From Pseudomonas citronellolis (GTDB taxonomy: Bacteria; Pseudomonadota; Gammaproteobacteria; Pseudomonadales; Pseudomonadaceae), in the NCBI RefSeq assembly GCF_900112375.1, contig NZ_FOLS01000003.1, positions 272,415 to 336,414 on the forward strand: a DNA stretch of 64,000 bases, given 5' to 3'. Below, piece after piece: positions 22,869-37,351 of the stretch (the stretch's first letter is position 1; each line of letters opens with the position of its first letter). The notes beneath the pieces were generated by a model. It was not told the DNA's origin and searched no databases. It saw nothing but the letters and a program-made list of their open reading frames with translations. A program made the translations under genes and the position numbers.

Positions 22869-24334
22869 TGCCGATGAGCCTTAACCAACTGCTGCCGCAG
22901 GCCGAAGCCGGCGTGCTGATCCGCGAGCTGACCCTGGACAGCCGCGCGATCAAGCCGGGCGACCTGTTCCTGGCCATTCCCGGCGCCCAGCATGACGGCC
23001 GCGCGCACATCGCCGACGCCGTCGCCCGTGGCGCCGCCGCCATCGCCTACGAAGCCGAGGGCGCGTCCGTCGCGCCCATCGGCGATACGCCGCTGGTCGC
23101 CATCAAGGGCCTGGCCGCGCAGCTGTCGGCCATCGCCGGGCGTTTCTACGGCGAGCCCAGCCGCGGCGTCGAGCTGATCGGCGTCACTGGCACCAACGGC
23201 AAGACCAGCGTCAGCCAGCTGCTGGCCCAGGCCCTGGACCTGCTCGGCCAGCGCTGCGGCATCGTCGGCACCCTCGGCAACGGCTTCCACGGCGCCCTGG
23301 AAAGCGGCAAGCACACCACGCCCGACGCCCTGGCCCTGCAGGCCACCCTGGCGCGGCTGAAGCAGGCCGGCGCGCGCGCCGTGGCCATGGAGGTTTCCTC
23401 CCATGGCCTGGAGCAGGGCCGCGTGGCCGCCCTCGAATTCGACGTCGCGGTGTTCACCAACCTGTCCCGCGACCACCTCGACTACCACGGCACCATGGAA
23501 GCCTATGGCGCCGCCAAGGCCCGGCTGTTCGCCTGGCCGGGCCTGAAGTGCCGGGTGATCAACCTGGACGATGCCTTCGGCCGCCAACTGGCCGGCGAAA
23601 CCCACGCCTCGCGCCTGATGGGCTACAGCCTGGAAGACGCCAGCGCCTTCCTCTATTGCCGCGAGGCGCGCTTCAGCGACGCCGGCGTCGAGGCCCTGCT
23701 GGTCACGCCCAAGGGCGAAGGCGTGTTGCGCAGCTCGCTGCTCGGTCGCTTCAACCTGAGCAACCTGCTGGCGGTGGTCGGCGCGCTGCTCGGCCTGGAC
23801 TACCCGCTGGGCGACATCCTCAAGGTGCTGCCGCAACTGCAAGGCCCGGTGGGCCGCGTGCAGCGCCTGGGCGGCGGCGACAAGCCGCTGGTGGTGGTGG
23901 ACTACGCCCACACCCCCGACGCCCTGGAGAAAGTCCTGCTGGCGCTGCGTCCGCACGCCCACGGCAAGCTGCTGTGCCTGTTCGGCTGTGGCGGCGACCG
24001 CGACCGCGGCAAGCGCCCGATCATGGCCCAGGTGGCCGAGCAGCATGCCGACGGCGTGCTGGTGACCGACGACAACCCGCGCAGCGAAGACAGCGCGCGG
24101 ATCATCGACGACATCCGCGCCGGTTTCGCCAGGCCCGAGGCCGTGCGCTTCGTGCCGGGCCGCGGCCTGGCCATCGCCCAACTGATCGCCGGCGCGAGCG
24201 CCGACGACGTGGTGCTGCTGGCCGGCAAGGGCCATGAGGATTACCAGGAGATCGCCGGCGTCCGCCATCCGTTCTCCGATCTGCAAGAAGCCGCCAAGGC
24301 GCTGGTTGCCTGGGAGGTGAAGAAAGATGCTTAA
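22868..24334 (+). CDS. murE: UDP-MurNAc-L-Ala-D-Glu:meso-diaminopimelate ligase
   Basis: The 488-residue Mur ligase adds the third stem residue. The ATP loop is GTNGKTS (108-114). The specificity motif DNPR at 402-405 marks a meso-diaminopimelate rather than lysine enzyme, as expected in a Gram-negative. The three-domain Mur architecture is complete. It overlaps murF by eight bases. Confidence 0.98.
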
Positions 24335-25691
24335 GCCGCTGCTGCTCAGTGAAGTCGCCGCCGCCCTGGAGGGCCGCGTGCTGGGCGCCGACGTCGCCTT
24401 CGACGCGGTGAGCACCGACAGCCGCGCCATCGAGGCTGGCCAGTTGTTCGTCGCCCTCAGCGGGCCGCGCTTCGACGGCCATGACTACCTCGCCGAAGTA
24501 GCCGCCAAGGGCGCCGTCGCTGCCCTGGTGCAGCGCGAAGTGGCGGATGCGCCGCTGCCGCAACTGCTGGTGGCCGACACCCGCGAGGCCCTCGGCCGCC
24601 TCGGCGCGCTGAACCGCACCGGCTTCACCGGCAAGGTGGCGGCGGTGACCGGCTCCAGCGGCAAGACCACGGTCAAGGAGATGCTCGCCAGCATCCTGCG
24701 TACCCAGGGCGAAGTCCTGGCCACCCGCGGCAACCTGAACAACGACCTGGGCGCGCCCCTGACCCTGCTGCAGATCGGCCCGCAGCACGCCAGCGCGGTG
24801 ATCGAGCTGGGCGCCTCGCGCGTCGGCGAGATCGCCTACACCGTCGGCCTGACGCGCCCGCAGGTGGCCATCATCACCAACGCCGGCACCGCCCACGTCG
24901 GCGAGTTCGGCGGCCAGGACAAGATCGTCCAGGCCAAGGGCGAGATTCTCGAAGGGCTCGACGGCACCGGCACCGCCGTGCTGAACCTCGACGACCGCGC
25001 CTTCGACACCTGGAAGAAGCGCAATGGCGAACGCCGTGTGCTGAGTTTCGCGCTGAACAAAACCAGCGCCGATTTCCGTGCCCGCGACCTGCAGCGCGAC
25101 GCCCGCGGCTGCGTCGGCTTCACCCTGCTGGGGCTGGCCGGCGAGGCGCGCATCCAGCTCAACCTGCTGGGCGAGCACAACGTCGCCAACGCCCTGGCCG
25201 CCGTGGCTGCGGCCCACGCCCTCGGCGTGCCGCTGGTCGGGATCGTCCAGGGGCTGGAGCAACTGCAGCCGGTCAAGGGCCGCGCGGTAGCCCAGCTGGC
25301 GACGAACGGCATGCGGGTGATCGACGACAGCTACAACGCCAACCCGGCGTCAATCTGCGCGGCCATTGATATACTCGCCGGCTTTTCCGGCCGGACCGTC
25401 CTGGTCCTCGGGGACATGGGCGAACTGGGCGCCTGGGCCGAGGCCGCGCACCGCGAGGTGGGCGCCTACGCCGCGGGCAAGGTCGGTGCGCTCTATGCCG
25501 TGGGGCCGCTGATGCGCAACGCCGTCGAGGCGTTCGGCGCGGCGGGCCGGCACTTCGCCGACCAGGCCAGCCTGATCCAGGCCCTGGCCGGCGAACCCTC
25601 CACCACCACCATTCTGATCAAGGGCTCGCGCAGCGCGGCGATGGACAAGGTCGTCGCGGCGCTGTGCGCGTCCCCCGAGGAGAAACATTAA
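24327..25691 (+). CDS. murF: UDP-MurNAc-tripeptide:D-Ala-D-Ala ligase
   Basis: The 454-residue last cytosolic Mur ligase adds the D-Ala-D-Ala dipeptide made by DdlB. The P-loop is GSSGKTT (109-115), and the [10 protein letters not shown] motif of the C-terminal domain is present. An eight-base overlap with murE and a one-base overlap with mraY (TAATG) imply coupled translation. Confidence 0.97.
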   Translation: MLKPLLLSEVAAALEGRVLGADVAFDAVSTDSRAIEAGQLFVALSGPRFDGHDYLAEVAAKGAVAALVQREVADAPLPQLLVADTREALGRLGALNRTGFTGKVAAVTGSSGKTTVKEMLASILRTQGEVLATRGNLNNDLGAPLTLLQIGPQHASAVIELGASRVGEIAYTVGLTRPQVAIITNAGTAHVGEFGGQDKIVQAKGEILEGLDGTGTAVLNLDDRAFDTWKKRNGERRVLSFALNKTSADFRARDLQRDARGCVGFTLLGLAGEARIQLNLLGEHNVANALAAVAAAHALGVPLVGIVQGLEQLQPVKGRAVAQLATNGMRVIDDSYNANPASICAAIDILAGFSGRTVLVLGDMGELGAWAEAAHREVGAYAAGKVGALYAVGPLMRNAVEAFGAAGRHFADQASLIQALAGEPSTTTILIKGSRSAAMDKVVAALCASPEEKH

Positions 25692-26773
25692 TGCTGCTGC
25701 TGCTCGCCGAGTACCTGCAACAGTTCTACAAGGGCTTCGGCGTCTTCCAGTACCTGACCCTGCGCGGCATCCTCAGCGTGCTGACCGCGCTCGCCCTGTC
25801 GCTGTGGCTGGGCCCGTGGATGATCCGCACCCTGCAGATCCGCCAGATCGGCCAGGCCGTGCGCAACGACGGGCCGCAGTCGCACCTGTCGAAGAAGGGC
25901 ACCCCGACCATGGGCGGCGCCCTGATCCTCACCGCCATCGCCATCAGCACCCTGCTCTGGGCCGACTGGTCGAACCGTTACGTCTGGGTGGTGCTGGCCG
26001 TGACCCTGCTGTTCGGCGCCATTGGCTGGGTCGACGACTACCGCAAGGTGATCGAAAAGAACTCCCGCGGCCTGCCGAGCCGCTGGAAGTATTTCTGGCA
26101 GTCGGTGTTCGGCCTGGGCGCCGCGGTCTTCCTCTACCTGACCGCCGAGACGCCGGTCGAGACCACGCTGATCCTGCCGCTGCTGAAGAACATCGAGATT
26201 CCCCTGGGCATCTTCTTCGTGGTGCTGACCTACTTCGTCATCGTCGGCTCCAGCAACGCGGTGAACCTGACCGACGGCCTGGACGGCCTGGCGATCATGC
26301 CGACGGTGATGGTCGGCGGCGCCCTGGGCATCTTCTGCTACCTGTCGGGCAACGTGAAATTCGCCGAATACCTGCTGATCCCCAACGTGCCGGGGGCCGG
26401 CGAGCTGATCATCTTCTGCGCCGCCATCGTCGGCGCCGGGCTGGGCTTCCTGTGGTTCAACACCTACCCGGCGCAGGTCTTCATGGGCGACGTCGGCGCG
26501 CTGGCCCTGGGCGCCGCGCTGGGCACCATCGCGGTGATCGTGCGCCAGGAAATCGTGCTGTTCATCATGGGCGGGGTATTTGTCATGGAAACCCTGTCAG
26601 TGGTCATCCAGGTCGCCAGCTTCAAGCTGACCGGGAAACGGGTGTTCCGCATGGCGCCCATCCACCACCACTTCGAACTCAAGGGCTGGCCGGAGCCGCG
26701 CGTGATCGTGCGCTTCTGGATCATCACGGTGATTCTCGTGCTGATCGGCCTGGCCACGTTGAAACTGCGTTGA
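25691..26773 (+). CDS. mraY: Phospho-MurNAc-pentapeptide translocase
   Basis: The 360-residue polytopic enzyme transfers phospho-MurNAc-pentapeptide to undecaprenyl phosphate, forming lipid I. The conserved acidic motifs GWVDDYRKV and [10 protein letters not shown] and the histidine motif [10 protein letters not shown] are intact. The ATG at 25691 overlaps the murF stop and gives the standard length; an in-frame ATG 27 bases upstream lies inside murF and is rejected. Confidence 0.98.
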   Translation: MLLLLAEYLQQFYKGFGVFQYLTLRGILSVLTALALSLWLGPWMIRTLQIRQIGQAVRNDGPQSHLSKKGTPTMGGALILTAIAISTLLWADWSNRYVWVVLAVTLLFGAIGWVDDYRKVIEKNSRGLPSRWKYFWQSVFGLGAAVFLYLTAETPVETTLILPLLKNIEIPLGIFFVVLTYFVIVGSSNAVNLTDGLDGLAIMPTVMVGGALGIFCYLSGNVKFAEYLLIPNVPGAGELIIFCAAIVGAGLGFLWFNTYPAQVFMGDVGALALGAALGTIAVIVRQEIVLFIMGGVFVMETLSVVIQVASFKLTGKRVFRMAPIHHHFELKGWPEPRVIVRFWIITVILVLIGLATLKLR

Positions 26774-26786
26774 GGGCAGAGCGAGC

Positions 26787-28133
26787 ATGAGCCTGATCGC
26801 TTCGGACAATTTCCGCATCGTTGTCGGCCTCGGCAAGAGCGGCATGTCGCTGGTGCGCTTCCTGGCGCGCCAGGGCGTGCCTTTCGCCGTGGCCGACACC
26901 CGCGAGAATCCGCCGGAGCTGGCCACCCTGCGCGCCCAGTACCCGCAGGTGGAAGTCCGCTGCGGCGAGCTGGACGCCGGCTTCCTCTGCCGCGCCAGCG
27001 AGCTGTACGTCAGCCCCGGCCTGTCGCTGCGCACGCCAGCGCTGGTCGAGGCCGCCGCCCGCGGTGTGCGCCTGTCCGGCGACATCGACCTGTTCGCCCG
27101 TCACGCCAAGGCGCCGATCGTCGCCATCACCGGCTCCAACGCCAAGAGCACCGTGACCACCCTGGTCGGTGAGATGGCCGTGGCGGCCGGCAAACGCGTC
27201 GCCGTGGGCGGCAACCTGGGCACCCCGGCTCTGGACCTGCTGGCCGACGACGTCGAGCTGTACGTGCTGGAGCTGTCCAGCTTCCAGCTGGAGACCTGCG
27301 AGCGCCTGGGCGCCGAGGTCGCCACCTGCCTGAACGTCAGCGAAGACCACATGGACCGCTATGACGGCATGGCCGACTACCACCTGGCCAAGCACCGCAT
27401 CTTCCGCGGCGCCCGCCAGGTCGTGGTGAACCGCGCCGACGCCCTGAGCCGGCCGCTGATCGCCGACAACGTGCCGTGCTGGACCTTCGGCACCAACAAG
27501 CCCGACTTCAAGGCCTTCGGCCTGGTGGAAGAGGGCGGCGAGAAGCACCTGGCCTTCCAGTTCGAAACGCTGATGCCGGTGCGCGAACTGAAGATCCGCG
27601 GCGCCCACAATCAATCCAACGCCCTGGCCGCCCTGGCCCTGGGCCACGCCGTGGGCCTGCCGTTCGAGCCCATGCTGCAGGCCCTGCGCCGCTTCGCCGG
27701 CCTGGCCCACCGTTGCCAGTGGGTCGGCGAGCGCGCCGGGGTGAGCTTCTACGACGACTCCAAGGCCACCAACGTCGGCGCCGCGCTGGCCGCCATCGAG
27801 GGCCTGGGCGCCGACATCGACGGCAAGCTGGTGCTGCTCGCCGGCGGCGACGGCAAGGGCGCGGACTTCAGCGCCCTGCGCGAGCCGGTGGCGAAGTTCT
27901 GCCGCGCAGTGGTGCTGCTCGGCCGTGATGCCGAGCTGGTCGGCGCCGCGTTGAGCGACGAGACGCCGAAGGTGCGCGTGCAGACACTGGACGAAGCCGT
28001 GCGCAAGGCCGCCGAGCTAGCCAGGCCGGGCGATGCCGTGCTGCTGTCGCCGGCCTGCGCCAGCCTGGACATGTTCAAGAACTTCGAAGAGCGCGGCCGC
28101 CTGTTCGCCAGGGCCGTGGAGGAGATCGCCTGA
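26787..28133 (+). CDS. murD: UDP-MurNAc-L-alanine:D-glutamate ligase
   Basis: The 448-residue Mur ligase adds D-glutamate. Its ATP loop is GSNAKST (116-122), the MurD variant of the family motif. Thirteen bases separate it from mraY, with GAGGGCAGAGCGAGC giving the ribosome site. It ends TGATG with ftsW. Confidence 0.97.
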   Translation: MSLIASDNFRIVVGLGKSGMSLVRFLARQGVPFAVADTRENPPELATLRAQYPQVEVRCGELDAGFLCRASELYVSPGLSLRTPALVEAAARGVRLSGDIDLFARHAKAPIVAITGSNAKSTVTTLVGEMAVAAGKRVAVGGNLGTPALDLLADDVELYVLELSSFQLETCERLGAEVATCLNVSEDHMDRYDGMADYHLAKHRIFRGARQVVVNRADALSRPLIADNVPCWTFGTNKPDFKAFGLVEEGGEKHLAFQFETLMPVRELKIRGAHNQSNALAALALGHAVGLPFEPMLQALRRFAGLAHRCQWVGERAGVSFYDDSKATNVGAALAAIEGLGADIDGKLVLLAGGDGKGADFSALREPVAKFCRAVVLLGRDAELVGAALSDETPKVRVQTLDEAVRKAAELARPGDAVLLSPACASLDMFKNFEERGRLFARAVEEIA

Positions 28134-29332
28134 TGTTCTCCTTCCTGCGCCCATACCCGTCCCCGCTGATCAGCCGCAACGGCATCGATCTGGACTTCCC
28201 GCTGCTCGCCGGTTGCCTGGCGCTGCTCGGCCTGGGTCTGGTGATGGTGACCTCGGCGTCCTCGGAAGTGGCGGCGGCGCAGTCGGGCAACCCGCTGTAC
28301 TTCTCGGTGCGCCACCTGATCTACCTGGCCATCGGCTTCGTCGCCTGCGGCGTGACCATGCTGACGCCGATGGAGACCTGGCAGCGCCACAGCTGGAAGC
28401 TGCTGGGCGTGGCCTTCCTGCTGCTGGTGGCGGTGATCACCCCCGGCGTCGGCCGCGAGGTCAACGGCTCCATGCGCTGGATCGGCTTCGGCCTGTTCAA
28501 CATCCAGCCCTCGGAGATCGCCAAGGTCTTCGTGGTGGTGTTCATGGCCGGCTACCTGGTGCGCCGCCAGCACGAGGTGCGCGAGAGCTGGATCGGCTTC
28601 TTCAAGCCCTTCGCCGTGCTGCTGCCCTTCGCCGGCCTGCTGCTGCGCGAGCCGGACTTCGGCGCCACCGTGGTGATGATGGGCGCCGCGGCGGCCATGC
28701 TGTTCCTCGGCGGCGTCGGCCTGTTCCGCTTCGGCCTGATGGTGGCCCTGGCAGTGGGCGCGGTGGCCTTGCTGATCTGGACCCAACCCTACCGGATGGC
28801 GCGCCTGACCAACTTCAGCGACCCCTGGGCCGACCAGTTCGGCGCCGGCTACCAGCTCAGCCAGGCGCTGATCGCCTTCGGCCGTGGCGGCTGGCTGGGC
28901 ATGGGCCTGGGCAACAGCATCCAGAAGCAGTTCTACCTGCCCGAGGCGCACACCGACTTCGTGTTCGCCGTGCTGGCCGAGGAGCTGGGCATCGTCGGCG
29001 CCCTGGCCACCGTCGGCCTGTTCGTCTTCGTCGGCCTGCGCGCGCTCTACATCGGCATCTGGGCCGAGCAGGCCAAGCAGTATTTCTCCGCCTACGTGGC
29101 CTACGGCCTGGCGTTCCTGTGGATCGGCCAGTTCCTGATCAACGTCGGGGTGAACGTCGGCCTGCTGCCGACCAAGGGCCTGACCCTGCCGTTCCTCAGC
29201 TACGGCGGCTCCTCGCTGGTCATCTGCTGCGGCTGCCTGGGCATGCTGCTGCGCATCGAATGGGAGCGGCGCACCGCGGTGGGCAGCGAAGAGTACGAAT
29301 TCACCGAGGAGGACTTCGCCGATGAAAGGTAA
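28133..29332 (+). CDS. ftsW: Septal peptidoglycan glycosyltransferase FtsW
   Basis: The 399-residue SEDS-family membrane protein has about ten membrane segments and polymerises glycan strands in complex with FtsI. Family signatures include the periplasmic-loop segment around AEELGIVGAL and the late GLLPTKGLTLPFLSYGGSS motif. An 11-base overlap with murG follows. Confidence 0.97.
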   Translation: MFSFLRPYPSPLISRNGIDLDFPLLAGCLALLGLGLVMVTSASSEVAAAQSGNPLYFSVRHLIYLAIGFVACGVTMLTPMETWQRHSWKLLGVAFLLLVAVITPGVGREVNGSMRWIGFGLFNIQPSEIAKVFVVVFMAGYLVRRQHEVRESWIGFFKPFAVLLPFAGLLLREPDFGATVVMMGAAAAMLFLGGVGLFRFGLMVALAVGAVALLIWTQPYRMARLTNFSDPWADQFGAGYQLSQALIAFGRGGWLGMGLGNSIQKQFYLPEAHTDFVFAVLAEELGIVGALATVGLFVFVGLRALYIGIWAEQAKQYFSAYVAYGLAFLWIGQFLINVGVNVGLLPTKGLTLPFLSYGGSSLVICCGCLGMLLRIEWERRTAVGSEEYEFTEEDFADER

Positions 29333-30387
29333 CGTCCTCATCATGGCCGGCGGCACCGGCGGCCACGTGTTCCCGGCCCTGGCCTGCGCCCGCGAGTTCC
29401 AGGCCCGCGGCTACGCCGTGCACTGGCTCGGCACCCCGCGCGGCATCGAGAACGACCTGGTGCCCAAGGCCGGCCTGCCGCTGCACCTGATCAACGTCAG
29501 CGGCCTGCGCGGCAAGGGCCGCCTGGCCCTGCTGCGTGCGCCCTTCGACCTGCTCAAGTCGCTGTTCCAGGCCCTGGGCGTGGTGCGCAAGCTCAAGCCG
29601 GTCTGCGTGCTCGGCCTGGGCGGCTACGTCACCGGCCCCGGCGGCGTGGCGGCGAAGCTGAGCGGCGCGCCCCTGGTGATCCACGAACAGAACGCCGTCG
29701 CCGGCACCGCCAACCGCGGCCTGGCGCCGCTGGCCAAGCGCGTCTGCGAGGCCTTCCCGGACACCTTCCCGGCCAGCGCCAAGCGCCTGACCACCGGCAA
29801 CCCGGTGCGCGCCGAGCTGTTCCTCGACGACGATGCCCGCGCCGAGCTGGCCGGCCGCAAGGTCAACCTGCTGGTGCTGGGCGGCAGCCTGGGCGCCGAG
29901 CCGCTGAACAAGCTACTGCCCGAGGCGCTGCGGCTGATCCCCGCCGAGCAGCGCCCGGCCATTCACCACCAGGCCGGTCGTCAGCATGCCGAGGTCACCG
30001 CGGAGCGTTACGCCCAGGCCGGTGTCCAAGCTGACGTCGCTGCGTTCATCGGCGACATGGCCGCGGCCTACGCCTGGGCCGACCTGGTGATCTGCCGCGC
30101 CGGCGCCCTGACCGTCAGCGAGCTGACCGCCGCCGGCCTGCCGTCCTTCCTGGTGCCGCTGCCCCACGCGATCGACGACCACCAGACCCGCAATGCCGAA
30201 TTCCTGGTACGGGAGGGCGCCGCCCGCCTGCTGCCGCAAAAGTCTACCGGCGCCGCCGACCTGGCCGCGCAGCTGTCCGAGGTATCGATGCATCCCGAAT
30301 CCCTGAAGCAGATGGCCGCCAGCGCCCGGCGCCTGGCCATGCCCGAGGCTACCCGCACGGTAGTCGATGCCTGCCTGGAGGTGGCCC

Positions 30388-30395
<8 letters not shown>
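29322..30395 (+). CDS. murG: Lipid II synthase MurG
   Basis: The 357-residue GT-B glycosyltransferase adds GlcNAc to lipid I at the inner face of the membrane. The N-terminal glycine-rich loop [12 protein letters not shown] and the nucleotide-sugar segment with [17 protein letters not shown] followed by [11 protein letters not shown] are present. It overlaps ftsW by 11 bases and murC by 8. Confidence 0.97.
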
Positions 30396-32777
<2,382 letters not shown>

Positions 32778-32781
32778 GACC

Positions 32782-33645
32782 ATGAACGGCGCGATGCTCC
32801 GCCACTCGCAACCCGGTATCGGCCGCGCACCCGCGCGCAAGCCGGTGCCGCGCGGCGCCAGCCGCCTGGTGGCGAAGGAGCCGATCAGCGCTCGCCTGCC
32901 CAGGCCCAGCTTCGGCTTCCTGCGCATCCTGATGTGGCCGGTGCTGCTGGCCGTGCTGGGCTTCGGCGCCTACCAGGGCGCGCAGTACGTGCTGCCCTAC
33001 GCCGACCGCCCGATCGCCAAGATCAGCGTCGAAGGCGACCTCAGCTACATCAGCCAGCAGGCCGTGCAGCAGCGCATCGCGCCGTTCGTCTCGGCCAGCT
33101 TCTTCAGCATCGACCTGGCCGGCATGCGCCAGGAGCTGGAGCAGATGCCCTGGATCGCCCACGCCGAAGTCCGCCGCGTCTGGCCGGACCAGGTGGTGAT
33201 CCACCTGGAGGAACAGCTGCCGGTGGCCCGCTGGGGCGATGAGGCGCTGCTGAACAACCAGGGCCAGGCCTTCGCGCCCCACGAGGTGTCGCACTACGAG
33301 CACCTGCCGCGCCTGTCCGGGCCGCAGTTCGCCCAGCAGAAGGTGATGCAGCAGTACCAGATCCTCAGCCAGCTGCTGCGGCCCCTGGGCTTCACCATCG
33401 CCAGCCTGGAGATGAGCTCGCGCGGCGCCTGGACCCTGGACACCGCCCAGGGCGTGCAGATCGTCCTGGGCCGCGACCACACGGTCGAACAGATCCGCCG
33501 TTTCGTGACCATCTACGAAAAGGCCCTGAAAGAACAGATATCGAAGATTGCGCGCATCGACATGCGCTACCCCAACGGCCTGGCCGTGGCGTGGCGCGAC
33601 CCGCTGCCGCAGACGGACGTGGCCCAGGCCGCGCCCGCGCAGTGA
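32782..33645 (+). CDS. ftsQ: Cell-division protein FtsQ
   Basis: The 287-residue bitopic protein has a basic cytoplasmic N-terminus, a membrane segment (about 47-68), a POTRA domain starting [14 protein letters not shown] and a beta domain. It is the scaffold of the FtsQLB complex. The DNA from ddlB through ftsQ is tightly packed (4-base gap), with 21 bases before ftsA containing GAGGAGACGG. Confidence 0.96.
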   Translation: MNGAMLRHSQPGIGRAPARKPVPRGASRLVAKEPISARLPRPSFGFLRILMWPVLLAVLGFGAYQGAQYVLPYADRPIAKISVEGDLSYISQQAVQQRIAPFVSASFFSIDLAGMRQELEQMPWIAHAEVRRVWPDQVVIHLEEQLPVARWGDEALLNNQGQAFAPHEVSHYEHLPRLSGPQFAQQKVMQQYQILSQLLRPLGFTIASLEMSSRGAWTLDTAQGVQIVLGRDHTVEQIRRFVTIYEKALKEQISKIARIDMRYPNGLAVAWRDPLPQTDVAQAAPAQ

Positions 33646-33666
33646 TTTGAGGAGACGGCAATAAAC

Positions 33667-34914
33667 ATGGCAAGCGTGCAGAGCGGCAAGATGGTAGTCG
33701 GCCTGGACATCGGCACCTCCAAGGTGGTGGCGCTGGTGGGCGAGGTAGCGGCCGATGGCAAGCTGGAGATCGTCGGCATCGGCACCCATCCGTCGCGCGG
33801 CCTGAAGAAGGGCGTGGTGGTGAACATCGAGTCCACCGTGCAGTCCATCCAGCGCGCCATCGACGAGGCGCAGCAGATGGCCGGCTGCCGGATCCACTCG
33901 GCCTTCGTCGGCATCGCCGGCAACCACATCCGCAGCCTGAATTCCCACGGCATCGTGGCGATCCGCGACCGCGAAGTCAGCCCGGCCGACATCGACCGCG
34001 TGCTCGACGCCGCCCAGGCCGTGGCGATCCCGGCCGACCAGCGGGTGCTGCACACCCTGGCGCAGGACTACGTGATCGACAACCAGGAAGGCGTGCGCGA
34101 GCCGCTGGGCATGTCCGGCGTGCGCCTGGAAGCCAAGGTGCACGTGGTGACCTGCGCGGTGAACGCCGCGCAGAACATCGAGAAGTGCGTGCGCCGCTGC
34201 GGCCTGGAAGTCGACGACATCATCCTCGAGCAGTTGGCCTCGGCCTACTCGGTGATCACCGAGGACGAGAAGGAACTGGGCGTGTGCCTGGTGGACGTCG
34301 GCGGCGGCACCACTGACATCGCCATCTTCACCGAAGGCGCCATCCGCCATACGGCGGTGATCCCGATCGCCGGCGACCAGGTCACCAACGACATCGCCAT
34401 GGCCTTGCGCACACCCACGCAGTACGCCGAGGAAATCAAGATCCGCTACGCCTGCGCGCTGGCCAAGCTGGCCGGCGCGGGCGAAACCATCAAGGTGCCC
34501 AGCGTCGGCGACCGGCCGCCGCGGGAGCTGTCGCGCCAGGCCCTGGCCGAGGTCGTGGAGCCGCGTTACGACGAGCTCTTCACCCTGGTCCAGGCCGAGC
34601 TGCGCCGCAGCGGCTACGAGGACCTGATCCCGGCCGGGATCGTCCTGACCGGCGGCACCGCCAAGATGGAAGGCGCCGTGGAGCTGGCTGAAGAGATCTT
34701 CCACATGCCGGTGCGCCTGGGCGTGCCGCATGGCGTCAAGGGGCTGACCGACGTCGTGCGCAATCCTATCTATTCCACTGGCGTGGGCCTGCTCATGTAT
34801 GGCCTGCAGAAGCAATCCGACGGCATCTCCATGTCCGGCGGCAGCAGCTTCAGCGATGAACCCAAGACACCTGTTCTGGAACGGCTCAAACGCTGGGTCC
34901 AGGGCAATTTCTGA
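33667..34914 (+). CDS. ftsA: Cell-division actin homologue FtsA
   Basis: The 415-residue actin-fold ATPase tethers FtsZ to the membrane. The phosphate-1 motif GLDIGTSKV, the 1C domain in place of actin's IB, and the phosphate-2 motif VDVGGGTTDIA are visible. A C-terminal amphipathic membrane-targeting helix ends VLERLKRWVQGNF. Confidence 0.98.
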   Translation: MASVQSGKMVVGLDIGTSKVVALVGEVAADGKLEIVGIGTHPSRGLKKGVVVNIESTVQSIQRAIDEAQQMAGCRIHSAFVGIAGNHIRSLNSHGIVAIRDREVSPADIDRVLDAAQAVAIPADQRVLHTLAQDYVIDNQEGVREPLGMSGVRLEAKVHVVTCAVNAAQNIEKCVRRCGLEVDDIILEQLASAYSVITEDEKELGVCLVDVGGGTTDIAIFTEGAIRHTAVIPIAGDQVTNDIAMALRTPTQYAEEIKIRYACALAKLAGAGETIKVPSVGDRPPRELSRQALAEVVEPRYDELFTLVQAELRRSGYEDLIPAGIVLTGGTAKMEGAVELAEEIFHMPVRLGVPHGVKGLTDVVRNPIYSTGVGLLMYGLQKQSDGISMSGGSSFSDEPKTPVLERLKRWVQGNF

Positions 34915-34969
34915 TTTACCGGCGCGGTAAAACGTAGGCGACACAACTAGAAAGGAAGGAGAGGGGAAA

Positions 34970-36154
34970 ATGTTCGAACTCGTCGATAACGTCCCACAAA
35001 CGGCAGTAATCAAAGTCATCGGTGTCGGTGGTGGCGGCGGCAACGCCGTGAATCACATGGCCAAGAACAACGTCGACGGCGTGGAATTCATCTGCGCCAA
35101 CACCGACGCCCAGGCGTTGAAGAACATCGCGGCGCGCACCGTGCTGCAGCTCGGCCCGGGCGTGACCAAGGGCCTGGGCGCCGGCGCCAACCCTGAAGTC
35201 GGCCGCCAGGCCGCGATTGAGGATCGCGAGCGCATCGCCGAGGTGCTGGAAGGCGCCGACATGGTCTTCATCACCACCGGCATGGGTGGCGGCACCGGTA
35301 CCGGTGCGGCGCCGATCATCGCCGAGGTGGCCAAGGAAATGGGCATCCTGACCGTTGCAGTGGTCACCCGTCCGTTCCCGTTCGAAGGCCGCAAGCGCAT
35401 GCAGATCGCCGACGAGGGCATCCGCTCCCTGGCGGAAAGCGTCGACTCGCTGATCACCATTCCCAACGAGAAGCTGCTGACCATCCTCGGCAAGGACGCA
35501 AGCCTGCTGGCTGCGTTCGCCAAGGCGGACGACGTGCTGGCCGGCGCCGTGCGCGGCATCTCCGACATCATCAAGCGTCCGGGCATGATCAACGTCGACT
35601 TCGCCGACGTGAAGACCGTGATGAGCGAGATGGGCATGGCCATGATGGGCACCGGCGCCGCCAGCGGCCCGAACCGCGCCCGCGAGGCCACCGAGGCGGC
35701 GATCCGCAACCCGCTGCTGGAGGACGTCAACCTGCAGGGCGCGCGCGGCATCCTGGTGAACATCACTGCCGGTCCCGACCTGTCTCTGGGCGAGTACTCC
35801 GACGTCGGCAACATCATCGAGCAGTTCGCCTCCGAGCACGCCACCGTCAAGGTGGGCACCGTGATCGATCCGGACATGCGCGACGAGCTGCACGTCACCG
35901 TGGTCGCCACCGGCCTGGGCGCACGCCTGGAAAAACCGGTCAAGGTGGTCGACAACACCGTGCAGACCCAGGCGGTCAGCAGCCAGGCTCCGGTACAGCG
36001 CGAGCAGCAATCGGTGAACTACCGCGACCTGGACCGCCCGACCGTGATGCGCAACCAGGCGCACGGCAGCGCGGCCACCGCGGCCAAGCTCAACCCGCAG
36101 GACGACCTGGACTACCTGGATATCCCGGCATTCCTGCGTCGCCAGGCCGATTGA
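34970..36154 (+). CDS. ftsZ: Cell-division tubulin homologue FtsZ
   Basis: The 394-residue GTPase polymerises into the Z-ring. The nucleotide loop GGGTGTGAAP (about 104-113), the T7-loop region with DFADVKTVM and the conserved C-terminal peptide DYLDIPAFLRRQAD that binds FtsA and ZipA are present. The 55-base spacer after ftsA carries a strong purine-rich ribosome site (AAGGAAGGAGAGGGG), consistent with a high translation rate. Confidence 0.99.
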   Translation: MFELVDNVPQTAVIKVIGVGGGGGNAVNHMAKNNVDGVEFICANTDAQALKNIAARTVLQLGPGVTKGLGAGANPEVGRQAAIEDRERIAEVLEGADMVFITTGMGGGTGTGAAPIIAEVAKEMGILTVAVVTRPFPFEGRKRMQIADEGIRSLAESVDSLITIPNEKLLTILGKDASLLAAFAKADDVLAGAVRGISDIIKRPGMINVDFADVKTVMSEMGMAMMGTGAASGPNRAREATEAAIRNPLLEDVNLQGARGILVNITAGPDLSLGEYSDVGNIIEQFASEHATVKVGTVIDPDMRDELHVTVVATGLGARLEKPVKVVDNTVQTQAVSSQAPVQREQQSVNYRDLDRPTVMRNQAHGSAATAAKLNPQDDLDYLDIPAFLRRQAD

Positions 36155-36230
36155 GGCAATTTATCAGGAGTATGAATGTGATTGGTGTTCAGCAAAGGGC
36201 GGTTCTGCTATCATCGCCGCCCATTGTTGA

Positions 36231-37178
<948 letters not shown>

Positions 37179-37210
37179 GGGAACCTCCTCCTTTCAAGCT
37201 GTACATATTG

Positions 37211-37237
37211 AAGGCCACCCTCGGGTGGCCTTTTTTT
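37211..37237 (+). terminator. Terminator of lpxC / dcw cluster
   Basis: AAGGCCACC / GGTGGCC stem followed by seven T residues, 33 bases after lpxC. Confidence 0.9.
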
Positions 37238-37351
37238 ATGCGCGCGAAATGGCGCGGGCAGGAGGCTTGGAGTTTGGAGGGGGAAAGTTCTCACGAGTTC
37301 ATCGGCAAGAGCCGACGAGGGGCGCGAAAGGACCAGTGGTAGGCGAGCGGT